From: Thermococcus sp. CX2 | Lineage (GTDB): Archaea > Methanobacteriota_B > Thermococci > Thermococcales > Thermococcaceae | Reading direction: 5' to 3' | Assembly: GCF_012027555.1 (NCBI RefSeq) | Contig: NZ_SNUQ01000003.1 | Span: 163,101 to 227,100 of the forward strand | DNA: 64,000 nt | Part shown: one piece after another, positions 8,040-16,829 of the stretch | How the letters are laid out: the number at the start of each line of letters is the position of its first letter | Numbering within the stretch: the stretch's first letter is position 1 | Translations under genes and position numbers: made by a program | The notes under the pieces: generated by a model | Seen by the model: only the letters and a program-made list of their open reading frames with translations | Told to the model about the DNA's origin: nothing | The model's database searches: none

Positions 8040-8846
8040 TTACTCTTTCTCAGCTTCTTTTTCGAGTTTTGCTCTGGCAACATCTGCGGTCTCAGCTAGA
8101 CTCCTGAAGAGCTTGAGCATCTCCATTGGCAGCGTTAGTACTATTATATTGCTCTTGTCACTGGAGACGTCGCTTATCGTCTGGAGCGTCCTGAGCTGGA
8201 GTGCCATCGGATGTTCGGAGATTATCTCGGCAGCTTCTCTAAGCTTCTCGGCGGCCTGCCTCTCGGCCTCTGCCAGAAGGATTCTTGCTCTCCTCTCCCT
8301 CTCGGCTTCTGCCTGCCTTGCCATGGCCCTCTGCATTCCACTCGGCAGTTCGACATCCTTGATCTCGACGGTGCTGACCTTTATTCCCCACGGATCAGTT
8401 GCCTCGTCGATGATCTTTTGGAGCTGAATGTTGAGCTTATCCCTCTCACTGAGGAGCTCGTCGAGGTGGGCCTGGCCGATCACGCTCCTCAGCGTCGTCT
8501 GGGCAATCTGGCTGGTGGCCATTATGTAGTTGCGGACCTGGGTGACGGCCTTGATCGGGTCAATAACACGGAAGTAAACGACCGCGTTGACCCTGACCGG
8601 GACGTTGTCCCTGGTTATGGTTTCCTGAACCGGAACGTCGAGGACGCGCGTTCTGAGGTCCACTATAATGGCCTTTTCGAATATTGGTATGATGAAGAAC
8701 AGACCTGGGCCTCTTGCTCCGACGATCCTACCAAGCCTGAAGATAACGGCCCTTTCGTACTCCTTGACTATCTTTATGGCGGAGGCCACAATAATCAAAA
8801 CAAACAATAAAACAACGCCCAAAACCATTGTACTAACTGCCACCAT
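8040..8846 (-). CDS. Slipin (prohibitin/stomatin-family membrane protein)
   Basis: This is the 268-residue counterpart of Pyrococcus PH1511. An N-terminal membrane helix (residues 6-26) is followed by a PHB domain ([26 protein letters not shown]) and an Ala/Glu-rich coiled coil ([19 protein letters not shown]). A hydrophobic C-terminal stretch follows, the region that the NfeD-type protease cuts in Pyrococcus. The start overlaps the end of nfeD by 14 bases behind GGAGGG. Slipins scaffold membrane microdomains, and the two products act together. Confidence 0.95.
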   Translation of the reverse strand: MVAVSTMVLGVVLLFVLIIVASAIKIVKEYERAVIFRLGRIVGARGPGLFFIIPIFEKAIIVDLRTRVLDVPVQETITRDNVPVRVNAVVYFRVIDPIKAVTQVRNYIMATSQIAQTTLRSVIGQAHLDELLSERDKLNIQLQKIIDEATDPWGIKVSTVEIKDVELPSGMQRAMARQAEAERERRARILLAEAERQAAEKLREAAEIISEHPMALQLRTLQTISDVSSDKSNIIVLTLPMEMLKLFRSLAETADVARAKLEKEAEKE

Positions 8847-10173
8847 CTAAATCTCCCTCCTTCGATACTATAAGTGTGAGTCCTTTAACCTCAACAACCC
8901 TGACCTTCTCCCCCGCTGGAATCCTGCTTCCGTCCTTGCTGATGGCCTTCCAGATCTCCCCGTGGATCCTGACTAGGCCTTCGGGGTTAAGCTCCTGGAT
9001 GACTTTCCCTTCGGCTCCAACTAGCTCCTCCTTGCCTGCTTCCGGTTTTTTCCTCTGGGCCCTCACAACTGCTGCAGCGCCAAAGGCAAAGAAAAGCCCC
9101 AGCAGTATTGCCATGACGATGATGATTATCCTGAGCGTTTCATAAAGGGCGCCGCTCACCAAGTACTCACCCCCTCCTTTGCCAAAGAGCATTGTACCTC
9201 CAAGGATGAACGTAATAGTCCCTGCCACAGTGAAAAGGCCAAAGGTTGGCGTCAGGGCTTCGGCTATGAAGAATATCATCGCGAGGGCTATCAGAAGAAG
9301 CCCGGCGCTACTGTAGCCGAAGTATCCGAGGCCTATCAACCCAAGCACCAGCATTATGGCACCGATGGTCTCGGGCACATGCCATCCTGGAGTAAGAAAG
9401 CCGAATATTAGTCCTATGAAGCCGAGGTTCAGCAGTACGTAAGCTATCGTCGGGTCGGTTATGTATTTGATAACAGTATCCTTGAAGGACGGCTCCAGGT
9501 ATACGACACGGGCGTCCCTGAGGTGCAGAACCACCTTTCCTCTGTCTTTAACTGGAATCTTCGTCTCCATTCCATCCGCCTTCTGGAGAAGGTCGTTAAC
9601 GTCCGTTGCTATGACCTCTATGACACCATACTTAAGGGCCTCTTGCGATGTAACACTTCTGTCTTCAGTTATGAACTGTTCTGCAAGGGTAGCGTTCCTT
9701 CCGCTCATCTCGGCCAGCTCGCGCAGGTACGCTATGTAGAAGTTGACTATCTTGGGGGGTGCCTCTACTATGCTTCCGTTTGCACCGTAGCCGAGTATTG
9801 GCCTGCAGGCCCCAATGACGGTTCCGGGAGCCATGGCTATCAGGTGAGAGCCCAGGGCTATATACGTCCCCGCGGAAGCGGCCATTCCCCCTGAGGGATA
9901 GACGTAGATTATAACTGGAACCTTGGCGTTCTGTATCCTCATCACTATCTCCTGCATGGCGTCGGCCCTTCCTCCGGGAGTGTTGAGCTCGATGATGATC
10001 GCCGATGCATTGGCCTTCTCCGCCTCGGTGATGTACCTGTCGAACTGATCCACGGTGTAGCCGGTTATCATGCCGTCTATTTTGGCAACATAAACCGTGT
10101 TGCCCTGAGCGTGTGCAGTGGGGAGAAGCATTGCAAACAAGATGAGTACTATCAGTGCAGTTTTGAACCTCAT
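8833..10173 (-). CDS. NfeD-type membrane serine protease, full-length form
   Basis: A signal peptide (residues 1-22) precedes a ClpP-like protease domain with the Ser/Lys dyad of the PH1510 type: Ser100 in GGMAASAG and Lys141, 41 residues apart as in Pyrococcus. Four to five membrane helices (about 240-380) follow, then a C-terminal OB-fold NfeD domain ([12 protein letters not shown] to the end). Pyrococcus PH1510 cleaves the C-terminal region of its partner slipin, encoded here by the next gene with a 14-base overlap. The operon probably serves membrane quality control. Confidence 0.95.
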   Translation of the reverse strand: MRFKTALIVLILFAMLLPTAHAQGNTVYVAKIDGMITGYTVDQFDRYITEAEKANASAIIIELNTPGGRADAMQEIVMRIQNAKVPVIIYVYPSGGMAASAGTYIALGSHLIAMAPGTVIGACRPILGYGANGSIVEAPPKIVNFYIAYLRELAEMSGRNATLAEQFITEDRSVTSQEALKYGVIEVIATDVNDLLQKADGMETKIPVKDRGKVVLHLRDARVVYLEPSFKDTVIKYITDPTIAYVLLNLGFIGLIFGFLTPGWHVPETIGAIMLVLGLIGLGYFGYSSAGLLLIALAMIFFIAEALTPTFGLFTVAGTITFILGGTMLFGKGGGEYLVSGALYETLRIIIIVMAILLGLFFAFGAAAVVRAQRKKPEAGKEELVGAEGKVIQELNPEGLVRIHGEIWKAISKDGSRIPAGEKVRVVEVKGLTLIVSKEGDLDGGS

Positions 10174-10264
10174 CCCAACCGCCTATTATTAATACCACTA
10201 CATAGTTTAAATCTTTTGCCTATCTTCCAAAAGTGATTTATAGGTTCAAGGCCAACCCCAGACC

Positions 10265-10573
10265 ATGAGCCTGAGAACGCTCGTCAAACTTTACAGGGTC
10301 TCCAAGGGCGGGGAGAAAATAAGGAAAGCCTGGGAGCTCGTCCGTGAAGCGGCCAAATACTCTCACAACGAGCCCTACTGGGACTTTCTGAGGGAGACCT
10401 TCGACGTCCGCGCCGAGGAAATTAAGGATGCGATGCGCTTTCTGGAAGAATCCGGCGAGCTTGAAATCAAACGCTCCGTCGACGGCAAGAGGCTCTATGT
10501 TTCGACGCTAAAGGATATAAAGGAGAATCCAGTAAGGCTCGACCGATGGCTGAGGTTGACCTCAAAAAAGTAA
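10265..10573 (+). CDS. Small conserved protein, possible winged-helix fold
   Basis: The 102-residue basic protein has helix-rich N-terminal residues. The segment DFLRETFDVRAEEIKDAMRFLEESGELEIKRSVDGKRLYVST resembles the recognition helix and wing of a winged-helix domain. Its last 28 bases overlap the glycosylase gene, so they form one operon. Just upstream is GGTTCAAGGCCAACCCCAGACC, without a strong ribosome site. DNA binding is inference. Confidence 0.7.
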   Translation: MSLRTLVKLYRVSKGGEKIRKAWELVREAAKYSHNEPYWDFLRETFDVRAEEIKDAMRFLEESGELEIKRSVDGKRLYVSTLKDIKENPVRLDRWLRLTSKK

Positions 10574-11376
10574 CCCACGAGATGATAAGGAACGGCACGT
10601 GGAAGTACGAGAGTGGAGTATTTTGGCAGGCCTTAGAGATAGGCATGGTCGGCTTCGATGGGGAGAACGTCATATTTCCAGACGAGTGGGGTAGAAAAGA
10701 GCGGAAAGATGCAAGGAAAAAGCTGGTCTTCATCCTCGGCCTTGATACTGACTTGGACTCCTTCTACAATGAAATAGCCGACTCAAAGTTCGCCTTTCTC
10801 ATCGAGGAATTTTATGGCCTAACCGTTCCGGCGGCGCCGAGCCCTTACCAGGCCTTGGTTGAGGTCATAGCCCAGCAGCAGGTTAACTTCGAATTTGCCC
10901 AAAGGACTATAGCGAACCTCGTTCAGCTGGCCGGCAAAAGGATTGGTGACCTTTACGCCTTCCCGAGCGCTGAAAAGATAACGTCGCTGAGTGAAGAGGA
11001 GCTTAAGAAGGCAAAGCTCGGCTACCGCGCGGGATACATAAAGTCCCTCACGGAGCTCTACCTCAATGGCGAGCTGAACCTCGAGCTGTGGGACTGGAGC
11101 GAGGAGGACGCTATTAAATACCTCACGAAGTTCCGCGGAATCGGGAGGTGGAGCGCCGAGCTGTTCTTAGCCTATGGGCTGAGGAAGAACACATATCCCG
11201 CGGGCGACCTGGGGCTGAGAAGGGGGATAGCAAAGATTTTTGGAATGAGGGTAAAAGAGGTCAAGGAGAAGGACGTGAGAGAGCTCATCGAACCCCACGG
11301 TAAGTGGAAAGGGTTGCTGGCTTTCTACGTTCTCTGCTACGACAGGAAGACGGAGATGGAGCGGAAGAGAAAATGA
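10546..11376 (+). CDS. DNA glycosylase, AlkA-like HhH-GPD family
   Basis: The 276-residue enzyme has an AlkA-type N-terminal region, the helical AQQQVNFEFAQRT segment, and a helix-hairpin-helix (FRGIGRWSAE, about 196-205). The catalytic aspartate is Asp221 in AGDLGLRRG. No iron-sulfur cysteines follow, unlike endonuclease III. It should remove alkylated purines such as 3-methyladenine; the exact substrate cannot be read from sequence. It is coupled to the preceding small gene and, by an ATGA overlap, to a coiled-coil gene after it. Confidence 0.88.
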   Translation: MAEVDLKKVTHEMIRNGTWKYESGVFWQALEIGMVGFDGENVIFPDEWGRKERKDARKKLVFILGLDTDLDSFYNEIADSKFAFLIEEFYGLTVPAAPSPYQALVEVIAQQQVNFEFAQRTIANLVQLAGKRIGDLYAFPSAEKITSLSEEELKKAKLGYRAGYIKSLTELYLNGELNLELWDWSEEDAIKYLTKFRGIGRWSAELFLAYGLRKNTYPAGDLGLRRGIAKIFGMRVKEVKEKDVRELIEPHGKWKGLLAFYVLCYDRKTEMERKRK

Positions 11377-11705
11377 ACGAAATTCGGATAGTCTTACCCC
11401 GTGAGAAGTTCAAATCTCTGAAGGGCAAAGACATTGAAGCCCTTATCAAAGAACACCTTCCAAAAGTTGAGGAAACGTTGAAAGCCGAGCGCGAAGAGAT
11501 TTTGGGGGAGAAAGTTAAAGCGCTGGAGGAGAAGCTCCGCGAGATGGAGAGCGAGCTTGAGGAGCTGAGAGAGTTTTACGAGAAGGCTTTGAAGGACAAA
11601 GAGCTCATGATGGCCGAGAGGGACAAGCTAAGGAAGGAGAACAAGGAGCTGAGGAAGCAGCTTGAAGAGAAAAAGAAAGAACTGGAGAAAGTTCACAAAT
11701 CGTGA
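11373..11705 (+). CDS. Coiled-coil protein, unknown function
   Basis: The first 45 of 110 residues form a small domain (MNEIRIVLPREKFKSL); the rest is an unbroken charged heptad region rich in Glu, Lys and Leu, ending QLEEKKKELEKVHKS. The start ATG at 11373 overlaps the glycosylase stop (ATGA). The next gene has the same plan of a short beta-rich head and a coiled coil, so the two may form a hetero-coil. No catalytic motif is seen. Confidence 0.75.
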   Translation: MNEIRIVLPREKFKSLKGKDIEALIKEHLPKVEETLKAEREEILGEKVKALEEKLREMESELEELREFYEKALKDKELMMAERDKLRKENKELRKQLEEKKKELEKVHKS

Positions 11706-11732
11706 ACGATTCGTTTATGGAGTGTGAACGAG

Positions 11733-12128
11733 GTGAAGCTCGTCATTAAACCCGAGAAGGGCTTCGGCAAAATCGAAATCGAGCTTGGCGAGGAGCTCTG
11801 GAGTGGAATTAAGAAGCTGAGCGAGAAGTATGCTGTCCCGCCGGAGAGGGTAATTGAAATCGCTCTCCTTGGTGAGTTTAAGATGCCCAAAGGGGAGCTT
11901 GAGGAGCTTGAGAAGAAGGTTGAGGAGCTTGAGGAGAAGGTGTGGGAGCTGGAGAAGGAGTACGCTCCGCTGCGCTTCAAGGCTTACGGCGTGAGCGAGG
12001 ACAACAAAATCCTGGCAATCGAGCTATCCGGCCTTATCGCCGAGAACAACCAGCTCAAGCGCTTTTTGAGGCTCAAGCCAGAGCGCAACCTCGAGCTGAG
12101 AAAGCTTATATCCTACTACCTCCAATGA
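11733..12128 (+). CDS. Coiled-coil protein with N-terminal ribbon-helix-helix-like segment
   Basis: The 131-residue product starts MKLVIKPEKGFGKIEIELG. It continues through GIKKLSEKYAVPPERVIEIALLG, which reads like the two helices of a ribbon-helix-helix or similar small domain, then a coiled coil (LEELEKKVEELEEKVWELEKE) and a short helical end. A GTG at 11724 would add three residues, but GGAG at 11719-11722 is correctly spaced only for the GTG at 11733. It follows the other coiled-coil gene by 27 bases. Function is unknown; DNA or subunit bridging is speculative. Confidence 0.7.
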   Translation: MKLVIKPEKGFGKIEIELGEELWSGIKKLSEKYAVPPERVIEIALLGEFKMPKGELEELEKKVEELEEKVWELEKEYAPLRFKAYGVSEDNKILAIELSGLIAENNQLKRFLRLKPERNLELRKLISYYLQ

Positions 12129-12134
12129 ACGACC

Positions 12135-12196
12135 GCGGATGATGACAGCGAATTGCACCGAGCTTAGTGATGACGAGGACTGGCCCTGACGCCGCC
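12135..12196 (+). ncRNA. C/D box sRNA (2'-O-methylation guide)
   Basis: The layout is exact for an archaeal C/D sRNA. Box C ATGATGA is at 12139-12145, then a 12-base guide, box D' CCGA (a variant of CTGA) at 12158-12161 and a five-base linker. Box C' GTGATGA is at 12167-12173, followed by another 12-base guide and box D CTGA at 12186-12189. GCGG before box C pairs with CCGC after box D, giving the terminal stem of the K-turn. The D guide is complementary to GGCCAGTCCTCG and the D' guide to TGCAATTCGCTG; the modified base would be the A five positions from each box. The targets, probably rRNA, were not identified. Confidence 0.85.
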
Positions 12197-12249
12197 CGGG
12201 GAGGCGGGTGACGAATCCAAGACGGGATGAGGAGAACCGATGATATACC

Positions 12250-12741
12250 CTATGAGCGCCGACGCCTCCTCGGGCGCTTTCTTGGAATGAGCCTCACGGG
12301 GCTTCCGCAGTCTGGGCAGATTCCGTCAGGAGGCTCACTTGTGAACTTCCTCCCGCAGCCGATGCAGACGTAGCTCCATCTTATAACGCGCTTTATGCCC
12401 CTTTTGAGCGTTTTGAACTCGATGCCAAGCGTTTTGGCGATGTTCTGCAGGTTGTAGTCGTCGGTGAAGAGGACAGCCCTGAGCTCATAGGCCAAGGCGA
12501 GGATTTCTACATCTGCCTCGCTCAGCTCCCCGAGCTCGCCGGTTCTTTTGGCCGCTTCCTTAACTGCCTCGATGCTCTCACGCGAAGGCATCAGCACTCT
12601 AACCTTCCCCGCGTTGATCAGGCCCTCCAAGAAGAGCTTCGACTCGGGGTCTTTGACCTCCTCCACCACCTTGGGGGTAGTTACACCTTCGACGTCAATC
12701 CCCTGGATGAATATCGCGGCATCGATGACCTGAACCTTCAT
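12250..12741 (-). CDS. rRNA maturation endonuclease NOB1
   Basis: A PIN nuclease domain (Asp7 in VIDAAIF, the [11 protein letters not shown] acidic helix, FTDDYNLQN) is followed by a rubredoxin-like zinc ribbon with two CxxC pairs (CIGC, CPDC). A basic tail (KRPRRRRRS) probably binds RNA. NOB1 cuts the 3' end of 16S rRNA precursor. The ATG at 12741 (MKVQVIDAA) is preferred over a TTG two codons upstream. A poor ribosome site and CTAAAAAAGG about 30 bases above suggest a leaderless mRNA. It converges on the C/D sRNA, a second rRNA-maturation gene. Confidence 0.92.
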   Translation of the reverse strand: MKVQVIDAAIFIQGIDVEGVTTPKVVEEVKDPESKLFLEGLINAGKVRVLMPSRESIEAVKEAAKRTGELGELSEADVEILALAYELRAVLFTDDYNLQNIAKTLGIEFKTLKRGIKRVIRWSYVCIGCGRKFTSEPPDGICPDCGSPVRLIPRKRPRRRRRS

Positions 12742-12800
12742 GGTCAAAACTCGGAGAAACCCTTTTTTAGATTTCTGTCGAAATGAACCCGGTGATGGAA

Positions 12801-13568
12801 ATGAGGGTCGACCTTAACTCAGACCTGGGTGAGAGCTTCGGCCGCTACAAACTCGGCCTCGACGAGGAGGTCATGAACCACATAACCAGCGCCAACGTTG
12901 CCACCGGCTGGCACGCTGGAGACCCAATCGTCATGAGGAAGACCGTCAGACTTGCGAAGGAGAAAGGCATTGCCGTCGGTGCCCATCCGGGTTATCCAGA
13001 CCTCATGGGCTTCGGGAGGAGGTACATGAAGCTTGCCCCCGAGGAGGCCAGGAACTATATCCTGTACCAGATCGGCGCGCTTTATGCCTTCATAAAGGCT
13101 GAAGGAATGGAACTCCAGCACGTCAAGCCCCACGGCGCGCTCTACAACGCCCTCGTGAAGGACGAGGAACTCGCTAGGGCGGTCATGGAGGGAATAGCGG
13201 ACTTCGACAAAGGGCTGATCTTCGTAACGCTCTCGGGTTCAAGGGCGGCCGAAATAGCTGAAGAGATTGGACTAAAGGTTGCGCACGAGGTTTTCGCAGA
13301 CAGGGCCTACAACCCGGACGGCACGCTTGTTCCAAGGGGGAAACCAGGGGCGGTGATACACGACAAAGAGCTCATAGCCGAGCGCGTTATCTCTATGGTG
13401 AAGGACGGCGGCGTTAAGGCCATCAACGGGGAGTGGATTGAGCTCAGAGCCGACACAATCTGCGTCCATGGGGACAACCCGAAGGCTGTGGAGATAGCAG
13501 CTTATATCAGGCGCATCCTCGAAGAGGAAGGCGTCAAGGTAGTACCGATGGGTGAGTTCATAAGGTGA
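12801..13568 (+). CDS. pxpA: 5-oxoprolinase subunit A (LamB/YcsF family)
   Basis: The 255-residue protein has the family signatures [39 protein letters not shown] and [10 protein letters not shown]. With PxpB and PxpC it opens 5-oxoproline (pyroglutamate) to glutamate at the cost of ATP. GGTGATGG right before the ATG at 12801 sets the start, not an ATG six codons upstream. It is the first gene of a tight pxpABC operon: the pxpB ribosome site overlaps its stop. Confidence 0.95.
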   Translation: MRVDLNSDLGESFGRYKLGLDEEVMNHITSANVATGWHAGDPIVMRKTVRLAKEKGIAVGAHPGYPDLMGFGRRYMKLAPEEARNYILYQIGALYAFIKAEGMELQHVKPHGALYNALVKDEELARAVMEGIADFDKGLIFVTLSGSRAAEIAEEIGLKVAHEVFADRAYNPDGTLVPRGKPGAVIHDKELIAERVISMVKDGGVKAINGEWIELRADTICVHGDNPKAVEIAAYIRRILEEEGVKVVPMGEFIR

Positions 13569-13572
13569 GAGC

Positions 13573-14259
13573 ATGGTGGAGTTTAAACCGGCCGGCGACT
13601 CAGCGCTCGTTATTTCCTTCGGCGAGGTCATAGATGAGGAAATAAACAAAAAAGCCCACGCCGTGGCGAGAGCCATTGAAAAGGCCAGTCCGGAGTGGCT
13701 CGTTGAGGTAGTCCCGACGTACTCAACCGTTTACGTATACTACGATCCGCTCATGGTGAGCTATACAGAGGTCGTCGAGGCAGTGAAACCTTTCCTCTCC
13801 GCTGAGCCGGATGATGAGAAGTCGAGAATAGTCGAGATTCCAACGGTTTACGGCGGTGACTTCGGGCCCGACATCGAGTTCGTCGCTCAATACAATGGCC
13901 TCAGCGTGGATGATGTCATCGAGATTCACTCGAGGCCACTCTACAGGGTCTACATGCTCGGCTTCACTCCGGGCTTTGCCTACCTGGGTGGAATGGACGA
14001 GAGGATAGCCACTCCCCGCCTAGAAAAACCGAGGCTGAAGGTTCCCGCCGGGAGCGTGGGCATAGCTGGAAAGCAGACGGGCATATATCCCCTCGAAAGT
14101 CCCGGCGGCTGGCGGCTTATCGGCAGAACTCCCCTGAAGCTTTTCGATCCGAGGAAAGACCCACCAACGCTTCTCCAGCCTGGCGACTACGTGAAGTTCG
14201 TACCGATAAGTGAGGAGGAGTTCTGGGAGCTATACAGCGGAGGGATGATAAATGATTGA
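13573..14259 (+). CDS. pxpB: 5-oxoprolinase subunit B (KipI-like)
   Basis: The 228-residue protein has the cyclophilin-like carboxyltransferase fold of the KipI/AHS1 family, with GDSALVISFG near the start, the GFTPGFAYLGG motif and GSVGIAGKQTGIYPLESPGGW in the second half. It works with PxpC as the oxoproline-binding ATPase pair. AGGTGA, shared with the pxpA stop, is its ribosome site. Its end overlaps pxpC by eight bases. Confidence 0.95.
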   Translation: MVEFKPAGDSALVISFGEVIDEEINKKAHAVARAIEKASPEWLVEVVPTYSTVYVYYDPLMVSYTEVVEAVKPFLSAEPDDEKSRIVEIPTVYGGDFGPDIEFVAQYNGLSVDDVIEIHSRPLYRVYMLGFTPGFAYLGGMDERIATPRLEKPRLKVPAGSVGIAGKQTGIYPLESPGGWRLIGRTPLKLFDPRKDPPTLLQPGDYVKFVPISEEEFWELYSGGMIND

Positions 14260-15247
14260 GCTCCTTAATGTCCCATCACTCCTAACTATTCAGGATCTCG
14301 GTAGATTCGGCTATAGAAAGCTCGGTGTCTCCACGAGCGGCGTCATGGACGAGGTGAGCGCGAGGTTAGCTAACTACATAGTTGGTAATCCGGATAACGC
14401 CCCGGTTCTCGAGTTTCTTCTGGCCGGGCCGACCATCCGCTTCAACGCCTCAGCCGTCTTTGCCGTCGCTGGGGACGTGGAGGTTAAGCTCAACGGCGTT
14501 CCCATAGAACCCTGGAGGAGTTACTGGGCAAAGCGCGGCGACGTTCTGGAAGTTGGAACGCTGAGGAGCGGTCTATACGGCTATATCGCTTTCGCTGGAG
14601 GGATTAAGTGCGAAAGGCTCCTCGGCAGCTGCTCGACCTATACGCGGGCAGGCCTTGGCAGGCCTTTAAAGGCAGGCGATAGGCTAACGCTCGGATACGC
14701 CCTTCTAACGGGTAAGGAAGGTAGAGTTCTTCCCCGGGAGCTGAGGCCCGATTATTCGGCAAAGGAGAAAGTTATCCGAGTGATCCTCGGACCGAACCTC
14801 GACCACTTCACTGGGGAGGGAATAGAAACTTTCCTGAGCGGGTCCTACGCCGTAACGCCCGAATCGGATCGGATGGGTTACCGCCTCGACGGGCCTCAAA
14901 TAGAGCACTCGGAGAAAGGCGCCGACATTGTGACAGACGCCGTTCCAATCGGCTCAATTCAGGTTCCAGCAAACGGAAAGCCGATAATCATGATGGCCGA
15001 CTGCCAGACCACTGGCGGCTACGCGAAGATAGGGGTGGTTGCCCGCGTTGATGTCCCCCTCGTCGCCCAGAGCAGGCCAGGTGAGAGGCTGAGGTTCAAA
15101 GCGGTGAGCGTTGAGGAGGCACAGGAGCTCTTGAGGAGACGTGAGAGAACCATGAAGGCAATCAGAAAGGCCTTTGAAGGAGAGGCAAGGGTCTACAAAG
15201 TTTTGGCTGGTGGAAAAGAGTTCGTGGCTTTTGTGGAAAAAGATTAA
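14252..15247 (+). CDS. pxpC: 5-oxoprolinase subunit C (KipA-like, biotin-dependent carboxylase fold)
   Basis: The 331-residue AHS2-domain protein has family motifs IQDLGRFGYRKLGVSTSGVMD, NPDNAPVLEF, SDRMGYRLDG and IMMADCQTTGGYAKIG. Length and order match bacterial and archaeal pxpABC operons. It completes the ATP-dependent oxoprolinase and is translationally coupled to pxpB by an eight-base overlap. Pyroglutamate forms easily from glutamine or glutamate at high temperature, so a repair role is likely (inference). The gene converges on UPF0179. Confidence 0.95.
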   Translation: MIELLNVPSLLTIQDLGRFGYRKLGVSTSGVMDEVSARLANYIVGNPDNAPVLEFLLAGPTIRFNASAVFAVAGDVEVKLNGVPIEPWRSYWAKRGDVLEVGTLRSGLYGYIAFAGGIKCERLLGSCSTYTRAGLGRPLKAGDRLTLGYALLTGKEGRVLPRELRPDYSAKEKVIRVILGPNLDHFTGEGIETFLSGSYAVTPESDRMGYRLDGPQIEHSEKGADIVTDAVPIGSIQVPANGKPIIMMADCQTTGGYAKIGVVARVDVPLVAQSRPGERLRFKAVSVEEAQELLRRRERTMKAIRKAFEGEARVYKVLAGGKEFVAFVEKD

Positions 15248-15254
15248 AGGAGGG

Positions 15255-15689
15255 TTAGTCCTTTTTCCTCATGACCTTGACGATCTTGTAGTGCTTCCCA
15301 TTGCACTCGATGTCGCCTAAGACTTCGATTATCTTGACGCTGTCCCCCTCAAAGAGCCCCTCTGGCCTGAAGAGATCCTGCTTTTCTGGGTCGTCGCAGT
15401 CGGCGAAGCCGAGCTTTATCACCGAGCCTGCTATGGCCAGCCTCGGCTCTATCGCTATCTCCACCGATGGTTCCACCACTTCAACGACCCTTACCTTGCC
15501 CTCGTGGAGCGGACAGGAGTGCGAGGGCATGCTCCTTACGCGCAGAATCTTGTAGCGCCTTCCTGGCTCAAGGTTTCCAACGCAGACCCCTGCGAGCTTA
15601 CAGGTCCTGCACGGTTCTGCTGGGCCGTAATATATGAATTCAACACCAGGCCTTGCCAGCTTTTCTCCGACTAACGTGATTATTGCCAT
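15255..15689 (-). CDS. UPF0179 family protein
   Basis: This 144-residue archaeal protein of unknown role matches the UPF0179 pattern, including [17 protein letters not shown] and a cysteine cluster, [11 protein letters not shown], with further cysteines in HSCPL and ADCDD. These could bind a metal or an iron-sulfur cluster (inference). The ATG at 15689 follows GGAGGTG with good spacing. It lies just downstream of egsA on the same strand, probably in one transcript. Confidence 0.85.
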   Translation of the reverse strand: MAIITLVGEKLARPGVEFIYYGPAEPCRTCKLAGVCVGNLEPGRRYKILRVRSMPSHSCPLHEGKVRVVEVVEPSVEIAIEPRLAIAGSVIKLGFADCDDPEKQDLFRPEGLFEGDSVKIIEVLGDIECNGKHYKIVKVMRKKD

Positions 15690-15716
15690 TCCAAACACCT
15701 CCGTGAGTGATGATCG

Positions 15717-16757
15717 TCAGATGACTCCAGTGATTTTAGCGGCTTTCTCGGCCGCCTCTCTGGTAAGACCCTCTTTTCCGAGTATCGTGTAGCGCTCGGG
15801 CCTTATGGTGTGTGCAATCGTGAGCGCCTCGATGATATACTCGGGGTCGATTCCCAACTCGTATGCGTTAGTTGGCGCCCCCACCTTCTTTAAGGTTTCC
15901 CTAATTGTCTCCCACTTGAGGCCGTGGAGGTAGGCCATTATTATCGTCCCGACGCCACACTGCTCGCCGTGGAGTGCTGGTTTAGGTGCTATCATGTCGA
16001 GCGCGTGGCTGAATAGGTGCTCGGCACCACTCGCTGGCCTTGAGGAGCCCGCTATGCTCATCGCAACGCCGCTTGAGATTAGCCCCTTTATGACCTTCCT
16101 CACGCTCTCCTCGTTGCCGAGCCTTATTATGTCGGCGTTTTTTATCACCATCTTGGCGCTCATCAAAGAGAGAGACGCCGCATACTCGCTGTAGTATTCC
16201 CCCCTGAGCCTGTGGGCCAGCTGCCAGTCCTTCACTGCGGTCAGGTTAGAGATTATGTCGCCAACCCCCGCGGCCAGGTAGCGGTAGGGGGCCGTTTTGA
16301 TGACCTTCACGTCCGCTATGACCGCTACGGGCGGAACGGCCTTGATGGACGTCTTTGTCTCTAGGTCCTTTATTGATGCGTTCGCGCTCGCTATTCCGTC
16401 GTGGGAAGCGGTGGTCGGAAAGCTGATAAAGGGAATCCCAGCCTTGAAGGAGGCGAGCTTGGCGACGTCGATTATGCTTCCGCCGCCAACGGCTATGAGC
16501 CAGTCAATACCCTCATCCCTTATTCTATCCAGCGTCCTCTTGACTTCCTCCATGCTGGCCTCTTTCACCGTGAGCGCACACACCTCGAACTCTCCACGGA
16601 GGTTCTTCTCTACGTCCTTCCCCGCTATTTCCCTCGTCTTGGACCCATAAAGAACAAGGACTCTCCGCCCCAATTTGAGCCTTCTCGCGACGTTAACAAC
16701 TTCTCCCTTGAGGTTCTCGCCCAGCAATACTTCCCTCGGCAGCTGCATCAGGTGCAT
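15717..16757 (-). CDS. egsA: sn-glycerol-1-phosphate dehydrogenase
   Basis: EgsA reduces dihydroxyacetone phosphate to sn-glycerol-1-phosphate with NAD(P)H, setting the stereochemistry of archaeal lipids. The 346-residue protein belongs to the iron-containing alcohol dehydrogenase superfamily: GGGSIIDVAK binds the nucleotide, FPTTASHDGIASANAS follows, and the zinc ligands are an Asp in GVGDIIS and histidines in HLFSHALDM and LHGEQCG. The ATG at 16757 follows GGTGATGAGG; the GTG and ATG upstream lie inside that site. Its product feeds the GGGP synthase encoded at 1.5-2.2 kb. Confidence 0.96.
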   Translation of the reverse strand: MHLMQLPREVLLGENLKGEVVNVARRLKLGRRVLVLYGSKTREIAGKDVEKNLRGEFEVCALTVKEASMEEVKRTLDRIRDEGIDWLIAVGGGSIIDVAKLASFKAGIPFISFPTTASHDGIASANASIKDLETKTSIKAVPPVAVIADVKVIKTAPYRYLAAGVGDIISNLTAVKDWQLAHRLRGEYYSEYAASLSLMSAKMVIKNADIIRLGNEESVRKVIKGLISSGVAMSIAGSSRPASGAEHLFSHALDMIAPKPALHGEQCGVGTIIMAYLHGLKWETIRETLKKVGAPTNAYELGIDPEYIIEALTIAHTIRPERYTILGKEGLTREAAEKAAKITGVI

Positions 16758-16829
16758 CCTCATCACCGTCCGTAGAAATTATGTGGGAAAAGCTTTAAGG
16801 CTATCGGAACAACCGTCTATGGTGGTCAA

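Noticed and set aside
12197..12249. A second C/D sRNA between the first and NOB1
   Set aside because: GATGAGGA and CGATGATA resemble C boxes, but no correctly spaced D box exists.
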